A stretch of DNA of 64,000 nucleotides, taken from assembly GCA_035294225.1 (NCBI GenBank), contig DATGLH010000082.1:1-64000 (forward strand), written 5' to 3'. The stretch is from Trebonia sp035294225. Lineage in GTDB: Bacteria; Actinomycetota; Actinomycetes; Streptosporangiales; Streptosporangiaceae. A program made the translations under genes and the position numbers. Below, piece after piece: positions 33,546-43,086 of this stretch (positions are counted from its first letter, which is position 1; each line of letters opens with the position of its first letter). Under the pieces are notes generated by a model. That model made no database searches, had not been told where the DNA came from, and saw only the letters and a program-made list of their open reading frames with translations.

Positions 33546-34598
33546 ATGTATCCGCACATCACCTATCCTGAGGCGCTGGTCGTCGGGCTGATTCAGGGCG
33601 TCACCGAGCTCTTCCCCGTATCCAGCCTCGGGCACAACGTGCTCATCCCCGCGCTGGTGGGCGGCCGGTGGGCGCGGGACCTCAGCGTCTCCGCGCCCGA
33701 GTCCCCGTACCTGGCGTTCATCGTCGGGATGCACGTCGCCACGGCGCTGGCGATGATCGTCTACTACTGGCGGGACTGGCTGCGGATCATCACGGGCTTC
33801 CTCACCTCGCTCGCGCATGTGATCAGCCCCGCGCCCGGCACCAGGCGCTGGGAGCCGCAGACCGCCGACCAGAAGCTCGCCTGGATGATCATCCTGGCGA
33901 CCATCCCGGTCGGCATCGCGGGCATCGCGCTGGAGCACGCGTTCCGGGTCTACTTCAGCAAGCCGGTGCCGACCGCGCTGTTCCTCGCGCTCAACGGCGT
34001 CGTCCTGCTCGCCGGGGAGCGGGTGCGCAGGCGGCGGGCCGGCCTGGATGAGCAGCAGGCCCTCGAAGAGCGCCAGCTCGGGGAACGCCAGGCCGAGGAG
34101 CGCCAGCTGGCCGCCGTCGGCGCCCCCGCGGGAACGCCCGGGCGTTCGGCCGCGCAGCGGGCGCTCAGGCAGCGCGACGCCAGCCTGGCCGCGCGGTCCG
34201 ATCAGCGGCTAACCCGGCTGGGCTGGGCGAGCGCGTTCGGCCTCGGCGTCATGCAGATCTTCGCCCTGCTGCCGGGGATCAGCCGGGACGGCATCGTGAT
34301 GGTGTCCGGGATGTTCCGCGGGCTGTCCATGCGGGACGCCGCCCGCTTCTCGTTCCTGCTCTCCGCGCCGGTGATCCTGGCCGCGGGCGTGCTGAAGATA
34401 CCGGACCTTACCGGCCCGCTCGGCAACGGGGTCCGCGGCCAGGTGCTGGCCGGCTCGATCCTGTCCGGCGTGGGCGCCTACCTCGCGCTGCGGTTCTTCG
34501 TCAGGTATATCTCCGACCCCAGGCGCACGCTGACGCCGTTCGCCCTGTATTGCCTGGCCGTAGGCTTGGGAAGCGCCATTTACCTAGGCATCGGATAG
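33546..34598 (+). CDS. uppP: Undecaprenyl-diphosphatase (UppP/BacA family)
   Basis: 350 residues from ATG 33546 (MYPHITYPEALVVGLIQGVTE); an upstream in-frame start is less like the family. Diagnostic motifs are QGVTELFPVSSLGHNVLIP and LLPGISRDGIVMVSGMFRG, both with the family Glu/Ser/His/Arg residues. Substitutions such as D for S in 'SRSG' are typical of one actinobacterial subgroup. About eight membrane helices. It recycles the undecaprenyl carrier for peptidoglycan synthesis and can give bacitracin resistance. A long cytoplasmic loop (about residues 165-220) is rich in Gln/Glu/Arg (ALEERQLGERQAEERQ) and longer than usual. A 26-base tandem duplication spans its stop. Confidence 0.92.
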   Translation: MYPHITYPEALVVGLIQGVTELFPVSSLGHNVLIPALVGGRWARDLSVSAPESPYLAFIVGMHVATALAMIVYYWRDWLRIITGFLTSLAHVISPAPGTRRWEPQTADQKLAWMIILATIPVGIAGIALEHAFRVYFSKPVPTALFLALNGVVLLAGERVRRRRAGLDEQQALEERQLGERQAEERQLAAVGAPAGTPGRSAAQRALRQRDASLAARSDQRLTRLGWASAFGLGVMQIFALLPGISRDGIVMVSGMFRGLSMRDAARFSFLLSAPVILAAGVLKIPDLTGPLGNGVRGQVLAGSILSGVGAYLALRFFVRYISDPRRTLTPFALYCLAVGLGSAIYLGIG

Positions 34599-34626
34599 AT
34601 GCCATCTACCTGGGCATCGGATAGAT
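34575..34626. repeat. 26-base tandem duplication spanning the uppP stop codon
   Basis: 34575-34600 and 34601-34626 match at 24 of 26 bases (GCCATxTACCTxGGCATCGG core). The first copy carries the TAG stop (34596-34598). Confidence 0.85.
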
Positions 34627-34632
34627 AAGGCG

Positions 34633-34674
34633 GAACGGGCCGTGCGTGCTCACCGGAGTCAGCCCGGTCCGTTC
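34633..34674. terminator. Hairpin between convergent uppP and typA
   Basis: GAACGGGCC (34633-34641) can pair with GGTCCGTTC (34666-34674), nine pairs including one G-U, with a 24-base loop. It sits between two convergent stops. Confidence 0.4.
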
Positions 34675-34682
34675 GGGATGAA

Positions 34683-36587
34683 TTACCCGGGCTGCTCGCC
34701 GCGGGAGACGCGGCCGCGGATACGGGCGCGCTCCCTGGCGTCGAGGACGGCCTTGCGCAGGCGGACCGCCGTCGGAGTCACCTCGACGCACTCGTCGTCG
34801 GCGCAGAACTCCAGGGCCTGCTCCAGGCTGAGCAGCCGGGGCGGGACCAGCCGCTCGAGTTCCTCCCCGGTGGACTGGCGCATGTTGGTGACCTTGCGCT
34901 CCTTGGTGATGTTCACGTCCATGTCATCGGCCCGCGAGTTCTCGCCCACGATCATGCCCTCGTAGACCTCGGTGCCCGGCGAGACGAACAGCGACCCGCG
35001 CTCCTGGAGGTTGAACATCGCGTACGCGGAGGCGGTGCCGGCCCGGTCGGCCACCAGGGAGCCCGTCGCCCGGCCCCGGATCGGGCCGGCCCACGGCTCG
35101 TACCCCTCGAAGACGTGGTGCGCGATGCCGGTGCCGCGCGTCTCGGTGAGGAACTGGGTGCGGAACCCGATCAGCCCCCGGGACGGGATGAGGAAGGTCA
35201 GCCGCACCCAGCCGGTGCCGTGGTTGGTCATGGCCTCCATCCGGCCGCGGCGCACCGATACCAGCGAGGTGACGGTGCCGAGGAACTCCTCGGGGACGTC
35301 GACCGAGAGCCGCTCGACCGGCTCGTGGAGCTTGCCGTCGATCTCCCGCGTCACGGCCGCCGGGCGGCCGACGGTCAGCTCGTAGCCCTCCCTCCGCATG
35401 GTTTCCACGAGGACCGCGAGCGCGAGTTCGCCGCGGCCGCGCACCTCCCAGGCGTCCGGGCGCCCGGTGGGCAGCACCTGGAGCGACACGTTCCCGACGA
35501 GTTCGCGGTCGAGCCGGTCCCTGACCAGCCGCGCGGTCACCTTGGTGCCCTGCTGCCGGCCGGCCAGCGGGGAGGTGTTGGTGCCGATGGTCATCGAGAT
35601 CGCGGGCTCGTCGACGGTGATCAGCGGAAGCGGCCGCGGGTCGTCCGGATCGGCGAGGGTCTCGCCGATCATGATGTCCGGGATCCCGGCGATCGCGACG
35701 ATGTCGCCGGGGCCCGCCGTGTCGGTCGGCACCCGGTCCAGCACCTCGGTGCGGAACAGCTCGGAGACCTTCACCTTCTCGACCGAGCCGTCGCGGCGGC
35801 ACCAGGCGACCTGCTGGCCGCGGCTGATCGTCCCGTTGTAGACCCGGCAGAGCGCGATCCGGCCCAGGTAAGAGGAGGCGTCCAGGTTGGTGACGTGTGC
35901 CTGGAGCGGCGCGGCGGGATCGTAGGCCGGCGGGGGGACCGTCTCGCGGATCACGTCGAACAGCGGCTCAAGGTTGCCGTTGTCGGGCATCTCGCCGTCG
36001 GCCGGCCGGCTGCGGCTCGCCCGCCCGGCGCGCGCGCAGGCGTACACGATGGGGAACTCGATCTGCTGCTCGTTCGCGTCCAGGTCGATGAACAGCTCGT
36101 AGCAGGCGTCGACGACCTCGGCGATCCGCGCGTCGGAGCGGTCCACCTTGTTGATCACGCAGATGACCGGCAGGCCCGCCTCGAGGGTCTTGCGCAGCAC
36201 GAACCTGGTCTGCGGCAGCGGCCCCTCGCTGGCGTCGACGAGCAGCACCACGCCGTCCACCATGGAAAGGCCGCGCTCCACCTCGCCGCCGAAGTCCGCG
36301 TGCCCCGGCGTGTCGACGATGTTGATCGTGAGGCCGCCGTGCCGCACGGCCGTGTTCTTGGCCAGGATCGTGATGCCCTTCTCCCGCTCCAGGTCGTTGG
36401 AGTCCATCACGCGCTCGTTGACCTGCGCGTTCGCGCGGAAGGCGCCGGACTGCCACAGCATCGCGTCCACCAGCGTGGTCTTGCCGTGGTCGACGTGCGC
36501 GACGATCGCGATGTTCCGCAGGTCGTCGCGGGTGGCGAGCGCCGGGCCGGCCGGGCTCGCCATCGTGGTCTGCTGCTGTGCGGGCAT
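34683..36587 (-). CDS. typA: Translational GTPase TypA/BipA
   Basis: 634 residues. GTPase motifs are G1 AHVDHGKTTL, G2 region ERGITILAKNT in the form EKGITILAKNT, G3 DTPGHADFGGEVER and G4 NKVDR. EF-G-like domains follow and the C-terminus is specific to TypA (RSTGEELERLVPPRLLSLEQ, DECVEVTPTAVRLRK). It associates with ribosomes and supports growth under stress. A Met nine codons in, just before ASPAGPALATRDDLRNIA, is an alternative start. This is the clearest housekeeping gene in the window. Confidence 0.97.
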   Translation of the reverse strand: MPAQQQTTMASPAGPALATRDDLRNIAIVAHVDHGKTTLVDAMLWQSGAFRANAQVNERVMDSNDLEREKGITILAKNTAVRHGGLTINIVDTPGHADFGGEVERGLSMVDGVVLLVDASEGPLPQTRFVLRKTLEAGLPVICVINKVDRSDARIAEVVDACYELFIDLDANEQQIEFPIVYACARAGRASRSRPADGEMPDNGNLEPLFDVIRETVPPPAYDPAAPLQAHVTNLDASSYLGRIALCRVYNGTISRGQQVAWCRRDGSVEKVKVSELFRTEVLDRVPTDTAGPGDIVAIAGIPDIMIGETLADPDDPRPLPLITVDEPAISMTIGTNTSPLAGRQQGTKVTARLVRDRLDRELVGNVSLQVLPTGRPDAWEVRGRGELALAVLVETMRREGYELTVGRPAAVTREIDGKLHEPVERLSVDVPEEFLGTVTSLVSVRRGRMEAMTNHGTGWVRLTFLIPSRGLIGFRTQFLTETRGTGIAHHVFEGYEPWAGPIRGRATGSLVADRAGTASAYAMFNLQERGSLFVSPGTEVYEGMIVGENSRADDMDVNITKERKVTNMRQSTGEELERLVPPRLLSLEQALEFCADDECVEVTPTAVRLRKAVLDARERARIRGRVSRGEQPG

Positions 36588-36708
36588 GCGTGAGTCTCAC
36601 TTGCTTCGGCGTCGGGACTGTGCCGCGCGAGTTCGCGGCCTCTGCCAGTCTAGTGCCGGGACCGGAGATCGCAGCCGCGTGGCCGCCGCAGGCGCGAGGT
36701 GCGGGGGG

Positions 36709-38181
36709 TTATCCCGCCCGGAGTGCGGGCGGTGAGTGGCTGTGCAGGATCTGTCCGTCCGGGCCGTATGCCGTGGTCGTGCCATCCGGGTGAAGGACTA
36801 TCTGCCAGCCCCAGCGGTGGATGCATACGTCGTGGTGAAATTGACAAAGCAGGACGCAGCCGCTCACCGAGGTCTCGCCGCCGTCCTCTTTGTGCCGGAT
36901 GTGGTGCACATCGCAGTACGCGGCGGCCCTGCCGCAGCGGGGCCAGGCGCACCTTTGGTCCCGGAGCATTACCGCCCGGCGGATGTGCGCCGGAATGTTC
37001 CCCGCGTAGCCGATATCCAGCGGCAAACTCGGCGTGTTGTACGGGGCTTTTAGGAGGTTAGCGCGGAGGACGGCGCCCAGGCCGTTGGGACCGGAAATGA
37101 AGTCGATGGCAAGGCGGGCGATGGCGTAGCGCAGGGCGGCCCACGCGTCCGGGGACAGGGCCTTGGGCTTCACGCCGCCCGCGGTATCGGCAGCGGCCAG
37201 GGCAAGCTCGATGATCTGGTCAATGACCGACATGTCGGCGTGGCCGGTGACGACGGGAACGGTGAGCGCATCGCAGGCGGCGGCTTCGGCGTCCTTGCCG
37301 GTGAGGTAGCCGTCCTCGCCGATCCGGGCCTTGATCCAGGCGGCTTCGAGCTCGGACGCGCCCGGCATCTGGCGGAGCTGTGACAGCGGGATGTGCGCTA
37401 TCACCTGCGTGTCGGCCCCGGCCCGGCCGGGAACCATCTTCGCGCGGAGCAGGAGCTCACATCCGAGTTGCAGCGCATCATGGAACCGCTGGCCCTCGGT
37501 CCGGGTGTCCTCGGGGCCCTGCTTCTTGCCCAGGGACTCCAGGACCGCCCGGACGGCCGCGGCGCATTCAGGGGTCAGGTCTCCTCGGACACAGGACGCG
37601 CCGCCGAAGGTCGTAGCGATCTGGACGTACCGGTCGTCGAATCCGTCGTCGTCGGGGTCGGGGCGCTGGGAGAGCCACTTCTCCAGGGCGCAGGCAGCGA
37701 TCGCGGCCAGGTCGTCCAGGGACGCGCCGCCCGCGGCGGCGTCCAGCAGGATACGGTCCGTCTCGCCGCGCATCTGTTCCGGCAGCTTCTTCGTCCATTC
37801 GGCGATCTCGGACGCCCACGACTGCGAGATCTCGCCCGCGGCGAGAGCGTCCGCCAGGTCGCGGTGGCTGCCGAGCTGGCGCATCTGCCGCACCGCGGCC
37901 CTGGCGTCCTTCTTGCTCATCTTGCTCATCGCGGCCAGCCAGGCGGAGGAGGTGGCGTACCCGTCGGCGTCGTGGGCGTCCAGCGCGTCGAACCGGCGCA
38001 GGAACGCCATGTGCGCGGCGGTGAACTTCGCCTGGATCTCGCCGAGGGCGGTCAGCACCTCCCCGCAGGCCGCCCCGTCGAGATCCCTCGCCGCCGGGGA
38101 ATTGAGGTAGTCCAGGGACGCGCCGGCCATTCGCAGCGCCTCCGTGACGCTGCCCGGAGCCTGGCCACCCGCCATGCACAT
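36709..38181 (-). CDS. DUF222 protein with C-terminal HNH endonuclease domain
   Basis: 490 residues. The N-terminal ~330 residues are the helical DUF222 region (FTAAHMAFLRRFDALDAHDA, SPTxA-like ASSAWLAAMSKMSKKDARAA), and the C-terminal ~80 form an HNH nuclease. The latter reads RDQRCAWPRCGRAAAYCDVH followed by HIRHKEDGGETSVSGCVLLC, with Cys pairs and the HH catalytic motif, then FHHDVCIHRWGW. These 13E12-repeat-like proteins are multicopy in actinobacterial genomes and are often tied to mobile DNA, although their role is unsettled. The start may be the Met two codons in. Confidence 0.93.
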   Translation of the reverse strand: MCMAGGQAPGSVTEALRMAGASLDYLNSPAARDLDGAACGEVLTALGEIQAKFTAAHMAFLRRFDALDAHDADGYATSSAWLAAMSKMSKKDARAAVRQMRQLGSHRDLADALAAGEISQSWASEIAEWTKKLPEQMRGETDRILLDAAAGGASLDDLAAIAACALEKWLSQRPDPDDDGFDDRYVQIATTFGGASCVRGDLTPECAAAVRAVLESLGKKQGPEDTRTEGQRFHDALQLGCELLLRAKMVPGRAGADTQVIAHIPLSQLRQMPGASELEAAWIKARIGEDGYLTGKDAEAAACDALTVPVVTGHADMSVIDQIIELALAAADTAGGVKPKALSPDAWAALRYAIARLAIDFISGPNGLGAVLRANLLKAPYNTPSLPLDIGYAGNIPAHIRRAVMLRDQRCAWPRCGRAAAYCDVHHIRHKEDGGETSVSGCVLLCQFHHDVCIHRWGWQIVLHPDGTTTAYGPDGQILHSHSPPALRAG

Positions 38182-38422
38182 CCTGGACCACCCCCTTCCG
38201 GGTGAGCCGCGTCCGTAGTGCTAGTCAAATTGTAGCACCTACATTTTACGTACATCAATAAATGACACCGAGATCTTCTTTCGATTTTTTTCTTGCACTA
38301 CTAGGGATGCGTCTATCGTGACGGGGGTGAAACACGCGTACGTTCGGTATATCCACGCGTTGGCGATGCGGAACGGCCACGGCGGCGGCGCGTGCCCGCG
38401 GACCGGAAAATGACTTTGGATC
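38182..38422. other. AT-rich intergenic patch upstream of the HNH gene
   Basis: Bases about 38215-38315 are markedly AT-rich (for example AAATTGTAGCACCTACATTTTACGT in parts, and TTTCGATTTTTTTCTTGC). TGTAGCACCTACA (near 38231-38243) is an 11-of-13 palindrome. It is likely the HNH gene's promoter and a possible regulator site, or the scar of foreign DNA. Confidence 0.4.
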
Positions 38423-39619
38423 TCAGCCGTTGACGGACTGGATCTCGCGGACGCCGACCGTGACCGGCTGGCTGGTGCTGTCCTGCAGGCCCGCCGCGCC
38501 GGGGACGGGGTTGCACCTGGCCGGCGGCCCGTCGCCCGTGGCGTAGCCCGGTGCCCAGCACGCGTCCCAGCCGACGCTCACCGTGAGGTCGTACGTCCCC
38601 GGCGCGGTGTAGGTCACGCCGCAGTCGATCGCCTGGCCGGCGCCGTAACTCCCCGCGCTCGCGGTCAGCCGCGACCCGAGCGCGAGCCCATGGCCGTCCG
38701 GGCCGGCCGGGTGCGCCATGCTGCACGACGGCTGGTCCCACGTCTCCGCGTTCGAGGTGCCCGGATCGATGGTGAACCCGGTCGCCCACGCCCAGACCGT
38801 CGCGCTCTTGCCGTCCGGGGTCGCCGCGGTGGCCCACACGTACGGCCGCCCGGCCGGCACGTTCGGGTTCCCACCGCCGGTCACGGCGAGCACGCCCCCG
38901 GCCGGCTCCTTGAGCACGGCATCGACGAACGTCGGGAGGTTGGTGTCGCTCATCCCTTTGGGGTTGAGCGTGACCGTGCCGACCTGCGCGGTCGTGAGCT
39001 GGCTGTAGGCGAGCTCCGCGAGCGTCCTCGCCGGGATGTTCAAGCCTTTCACCACCAGCCTGTGGCCCCCCGGCACCCAGATGTAAGGCGGCAGGTTGTT
39101 GCACCTTTGCTGGGCGGCCGAACTGGCGTAGGGATTGCCGGTGATCTGGTACCACTCGCCGGGCGTCATCGGGTTGCTGTTGACCAGCTGTTCCGCCTGG
39201 TTGAGGATCGCCTGCTCCTGCCCGGACAGGGCCGGGGCAGGCGGGGGCGCCGTGCTGGCCGGCGGAGAAGGCGACGCGCTGCTCACCGGGGCGCCGCTGT
39301 CCCCGGCAGCGGGAGAGGAACTGCCAGGCGAGGGAAGCGGGGCCGTGTTGCCGAGGAAGCTGATGATGGCCTGGCTCCCCGAGTGCGCGTCGCCCGCCGG
39401 GAGCCCGATGCACGGCGGCGGGGTGATGACTACCCCGTTGCTTCCGCCCGTGCTGCCGCTGTAGGTGACGTCGTAGTTCAGCTCGATCATGCAGCTGGAG
39501 CCGGTGGTGCAGCCGACGACCGGCGGGCCGTTGCTCGCGCTCGCCGGCGCCGCGGCCAGCAGCGGCGCGCCCAGCGCGACCGTCGCGGCACCCAGAACGG
39601 AGATAACGCGGTGCTTCAT
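38423..39619 (-). CDS. Large secreted protein of the Tad locus, unknown function
   Basis: 398 residues from ATG 39619, which overlaps the lipoprotein stop (ATGA). A signal peptide (RVISVLGAATVALGAPLLAA then ASA) is followed by a domain with paired cysteines (VGCTTGSSCMIELNYDVTYS), a Ser/Pro/Ala linker, and a C-terminal region rich in aromatic beta-type sequence. The latter includes PPYIWVPGGHRLVVKGLNIP, TYDLTVSVGWDACWAPGYAT and Cys pairs. It is the last gene of the leftward Tad block, so it may be a surface-exposed adhesin or pilus-associated protein. No family recognised. Confidence 0.75.
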   Translation of the reverse strand: MKHRVISVLGAATVALGAPLLAAAPASASNGPPVVGCTTGSSCMIELNYDVTYSGSTGGSNGVVITPPPCIGLPAGDAHSGSQAIISFLGNTAPLPSPGSSSPAAGDSGAPVSSASPSPPASTAPPPAPALSGQEQAILNQAEQLVNSNPMTPGEWYQITGNPYASSAAQQRCNNLPPYIWVPGGHRLVVKGLNIPARTLAELAYSQLTTAQVGTVTLNPKGMSDTNLPTFVDAVLKEPAGGVLAVTGGGNPNVPAGRPYVWATAATPDGKSATVWAWATGFTIDPGTSNAETWDQPSCSMAHPAGPDGHGLALGSRLTASAGSYGAGQAIDCGVTYTAPGTYDLTVSVGWDACWAPGYATGDGPPARCNPVPGAAGLQDSTSQPVTVGVREIQSVNG

Positions 39620-40272
39620 GGCTTGCACTCTTTCGCCATCGGGTAGTAGACGGCCGGAAGGCTTGAGACCACCTGCCACTGTCCGGCGGAGTCCTTGCGC
39701 AGCTCGTCCGTGATGCGGACGTAGTGCGAGTCCGGCGAGCCGGTGTCCGGGAGGACCGCGCCCGTCGTGAGGTTCGTGTTCGACGAGCCCGCGTTGTCGA
39801 AACAGCTCGACACGTCCAGATCGCCGCGCACCAGCGGGTCCGGGATCACCCTCATGTCGAAGTACCGGATGGTCCCGGTGAACGACTCGGTGGTGACATC
39901 CGTTGCCCGCAGCGCCTGCTCGACCGCCGGCTGCATCGCCGGGCTCACATAGCTCACCCAGCTCTGGTCCTGGCCGCCCCGGTACTCCGCGTACAGAAAG
40001 GCCAGCTCGTAGTCCTTGTCCACGATCACCGCCCGCGCCTGCGCCGCGTTGGCGGGCAGCCAGGACGTCATCTCAACGTGCACGTTCTTGCCGAACGGGG
40101 GCATGACGTAGCCGTCGCCGGACGAAGCAGCGGCGTCCGACGGCTGGCTGCCGGCCCCGGCGGCCGAGGCGCCGCCGCCCGCGGGCCGGAACGTGCCCAC
40201 GGACTGCGACGAGCACGCGGCGACCGCGAGCAGGGCGACCGCGCTGGCGGCAAGCCCCGGTATTGCCTTCAT
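39616..40272 (-). CDS. Lipoprotein of the Tad locus
   Basis: 218 residues with lipobox AVAAC (Cys20), then a Gly/Ala/Ser linker. The mature part reads LPANAAQARAVIVDKDYELA, FLYAEYRGGQDQSWVSYVSP and RYFDMRVIPDPLVRGDLDVS. It resembles small extracytoplasmic domains found in actinobacterial secretion or pilus loci but I cannot name the family. Its stop overlaps the start of the large secreted protein, and it follows the LysM-BTAD gene by 30 bases. A membrane-anchored partner of that secreted protein is a fair inference. Confidence 0.75.
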   Translation of the reverse strand: MKAIPGLAASAVALLAVAACSSQSVGTFRPAGGGASAAGAGSQPSDAAASSGDGYVMPPFGKNVHVEMTSWLPANAAQARAVIVDKDYELAFLYAEYRGGQDQSWVSYVSPAMQPAVEQALRATDVTTESFTGTIRYFDMRVIPDPLVRGDLDVSSCFDNAGSSNTNLTTGAVLPDTGSPDSHYVRITDELRKDSAGQWQVVSSLPAVYYPMAKECKP

Positions 40273-40302
40273 CGTCCCGTCCTCACCTGTGTGCCTGTGT
40301 GC

Positions 40303-43086
40303 CTACGCCGCGGACTGCCGCCAGGACGGGAGCAGCTCGTCGATGAGCGCCTCCGTCTCCGGTGCCATCCGTGGCATCACCTCATCCAGCGCCACCCGCG
40401 CGGAGATCTCGTCGACCACCGAGCGGAGCACCTGTTCCCGCCCGGTGGCGTGCGCGGCGCGCAGCAGGTCCCGCCAGAGCAGTTCGTCGTCGAACGCCAG
40501 CCGGAGCCCGGCGCGCGCCGCCGCCATGGCCCCGTCGGCGTCCTGCCATGCCAGGCGCAGCGCGGACAGGCGGTGCGCCGTGTCCGCCACCAGCGCGGTG
40601 ACCTCGTAGCCGAAGTCGTCGGCGGCCAGCCACGCGTACCGCCCGGGCTCGCGGCCGTCGAGCAACTGCCCGCGGACCAGTTCCAGCGCCCGCTCCAGGT
40701 GCCCCGCCGCGGCCGCGGCGCCCGCGCCGCCCGCCTGCGCGACGAGCGCGCGGAACACCTGCCAGTCGACCCGCACACCGGGACCGAGCCGCAACCGCCC
40801 GTCCGCGTCGGTGACCAGGTTGGGCTGGCCGGAGGGATCCGTGCCCAGCCACTGGCGGACCCGGGCCAGCGTGGCGTCCCGCACCTCGGCTTCCACCCCG
40901 CGCGGCCACAGCGCCCCGGTGAGCACGCTGCGGTGCACGCCCGCCGGATGCACCGCCAGGTACACGACCAGTTCGGTGGCGAGCGCGACACGTTCGGTGT
41001 CGACCGGCCCCGGCGCGCTGACCGTGACCGGCCCGAGCAGGCCTACCTCCACCGCCACCCGCGCTCCGGGCAGCAGGTGCGCCGCCGGCGCCGCCCCGAT
41101 CGCCGGCGGGGACACCGGCGCGTCGCCGCCGGAGCCGCGGAACAGCGCGACCACGGCCGCGTACTGCTCGGGCGGCAGTAGCTGCGCCGCGAGATCGAAG
41201 CCGAGCACGCCGGTGCGCAGCCGTCCCTCCGGCGTGAGATCCCATGTCCAGGAGGCGCCCGGCACGTCGCCGGCCACCACGAAGCCGAGGGCGGTCCGGT
41301 GCCTGGTCCGGGCGAGGGTCAGCAGCCGTTCGGCCTGCGCGGGGGTCGGCGGCACTCCCATGATCAGGTAGTGGGGGGCCCACGTGTCCGCGTCCCGGCC
41401 GGCCGACCGCCCGGTGAGCACCGAATCGATGCCCCACCGGGATAGCTGGTCGGCCAGTTCCGCGCCGCGCCGTTCCAGTTCGGGCAGCGCCTCGTCGAGG
41501 CTGCGAGCCACCACGACCCGTTCGGGGGAAATGACCTCCAGCCCCTCGCCGAAGCCGACCAGCGTCACCCGCATCCGGTCCGACCAGCGGCTGGTGACCA
41601 GTTCGACGGCGAGCGCGGCGAGCGCCGCCCGTACCTTGTCCGCTGGCCCGCGCACCGCGATCAGCCCGTGCGCGACCTCGAGGTCCACCATGACCCGGCC
41701 GGTCTCGTTCACCCCCAGCGACACCAGCCCGGGGTACGGCGCGGGGGCGTCGGCCGCCTCGATGGAGGCCGAGGCGGCCTGCATCCGCCACACCTGACCG
41801 TCGTCGACCGCCAGCCACGGCTGCGGCGGGCTGGGATCTGGCGGCGCCACCCAGAGGTCAAGGTGCCCTTCGCCCAGGTGCGCCGCGAACACGGTCGGCA
41901 GGGGTTTGCGCTGCGCGGCCAGCGCGGCGGAAAGCTGCCGCAGGCTGGTGTCGAGCAACTGCACCGCGGGGTCGTCGGCGCCGAGCCGCAGCGCCTCCTC
42001 GGCCACCGCCGCGTCGCCTTCCGGAGCCGCCAGCCGCCGCCCGAACGCCCGCTGCCACAGCAGTTCCCGGCGCCGCCGCCCGAGCGCGGCGAGCACTCCG
42101 GCCGCGAGCAGGCTGGCGGACGCGAGCTCGTAGGGCCATCGCGCCGCCTGCTGGCCCGCCGCCTGCTGGCCCGCCGCCTGCTGGCTGGCCGCGGCCGCGC
42201 CGCTTCCCGCCGTGCCGCCGCCCGCCCCGGTGAGGGCAGTGAGGGATCGTTCTTCCGAACGTGCCGTGGTGCCTCCCCCGCCCCCAGCGCCGTGCCCGGC
42301 GGCGGCGTGCGCGCCGGCCGTTTCGATGCCCGGGCCGAAGGCGTCGCTCGGCATCCGCAGCACCCAGCCGGGCCTGATCAGCGAGGCGATCGTGAGCCTG
42401 CTGCCGTCCGGCTGCACCCGGTCCTTGTTGAGTTCGAAGATCTCCCGGTAACGGCGGCCGTCGCCGAGGTGGTGCTGCGCGATCTCCCACAGCGACTCGT
42501 GATGCCTGCCGGCCGGCGGCTGGACCACGTAGATCTTCTCCGCGGTCGGCGAGGCGTGCTGCGGCGGGGCCAGCGGCGGCGCGTCCTGGTCCGGTGCCTG
42601 CGCGTGATGGCCGGGCGCCTGCGCCGAGACGCTGTACGCCGGGCGCGGCGGTCCGGCGTGCGGCGCCGCGTGCGCGAACGCGGGGGACAGCGCCGCCGTC
42701 GCGCTGAACAGCAGCAGCGCGGCGGTGACCAGCCGGTGCGCCAGCGACTGGGCGGGGCCCGCGAACGGCACCCGGTCGGGCACGCCGACGTTGCGGATGG
42801 CGGCCCGGATCTCCACGACCACGCACCAGACGAGCTGGATCCAGGCCAGCCAGACGACGACGGAGACCACCCGGAGCACCGACATCACGTCGAGTTGCTG
42901 GGTGAGGACGCTGAGGCTCGGCAGCTTGTGCGGGATCGGCAGGCCGAAGACCGCGATCAGCGCGGCAGGGACGCCCACGGTCAGCGCCGCGAGCGCGAGC
43001 ACCGCGAGGATGCCGAGCAGCACGTCCCCGGCGGTGCGCCGGGGAGCGCTCACGGGCGGGCGCAGGCCCGGGATCGGCGGCGCCAT
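40303..43086 (-). CDS. Membrane protein with LysM and BTAD-type regulatory domains
   Basis: 927 residues from ATG 43086, which overlaps the upstream stop by one base (TGATG). Three membrane helices are present (LLGILAVLALAALTVGVPAA, VVSVVVWLAWIQLVWCVVV, LVTAALLLFSATAALSPAFA). A LysM-like domain follows (YVVQPPAGRHHESLWEIAQH ... YREIFELNKDRV). Next come a Gly/Gln-rich linker with a GQQAA repeat, another helix and a large cytoplasmic part. The last ~230 residues are an OmpR-like winged helix plus bacterial transcriptional activator domain (HPAGVHRSVLTGALWPRGVE, LARVRQWLG). Such LysM-BTAD proteins recur in actinobacterial Tad loci. Sensing the wall and controlling the locus is plausible but unproven. 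Confidence 0.88.
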   Translation of the reverse strand: MAPPIPGLRPPVSAPRRTAGDVLLGILAVLALAALTVGVPAALIAVFGLPIPHKLPSLSVLTQQLDVMSVLRVVSVVVWLAWIQLVWCVVVEIRAAIRNVGVPDRVPFAGPAQSLAHRLVTAALLLFSATAALSPAFAHAAPHAGPPRPAYSVSAQAPGHHAQAPDQDAPPLAPPQHASPTAEKIYVVQPPAGRHHESLWEIAQHHLGDGRRYREIFELNKDRVQPDGSRLTIASLIRPGWVLRMPSDAFGPGIETAGAHAAAGHGAGGGGGTTARSEERSLTALTGAGGGTAGSGAAAASQQAAGQQAAGQQAARWPYELASASLLAAGVLAALGRRRRELLWQRAFGRRLAAPEGDAAVAEEALRLGADDPAVQLLDTSLRQLSAALAAQRKPLPTVFAAHLGEGHLDLWVAPPDPSPPQPWLAVDDGQVWRMQAASASIEAADAPAPYPGLVSLGVNETGRVMVDLEVAHGLIAVRGPADKVRAALAALAVELVTSRWSDRMRVTLVGFGEGLEVISPERVVVARSLDEALPELERRGAELADQLSRWGIDSVLTGRSAGRDADTWAPHYLIMGVPPTPAQAERLLTLARTRHRTALGFVVAGDVPGASWTWDLTPEGRLRTGVLGFDLAAQLLPPEQYAAVVALFRGSGGDAPVSPPAIGAAPAAHLLPGARVAVEVGLLGPVTVSAPGPVDTERVALATELVVYLAVHPAGVHRSVLTGALWPRGVEAEVRDATLARVRQWLGTDPSGQPNLVTDADGRLRLGPGVRVDWQVFRALVAQAGGAGAAAAAGHLERALELVRGQLLDGREPGRYAWLAADDFGYEVTALVADTAHRLSALRLAWQDADGAMAAARAGLRLAFDDELLWRDLLRAAHATGREQVLRSVVDEISARVALDEVMPRMAPETEALIDELLPSWRQSAA

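Noticed and set aside
35115..36593. 492-codon plus-strand frame antisense to typA
   Set aside because: TypA is highly conserved on the other strand; this frame has no recognisable domain.
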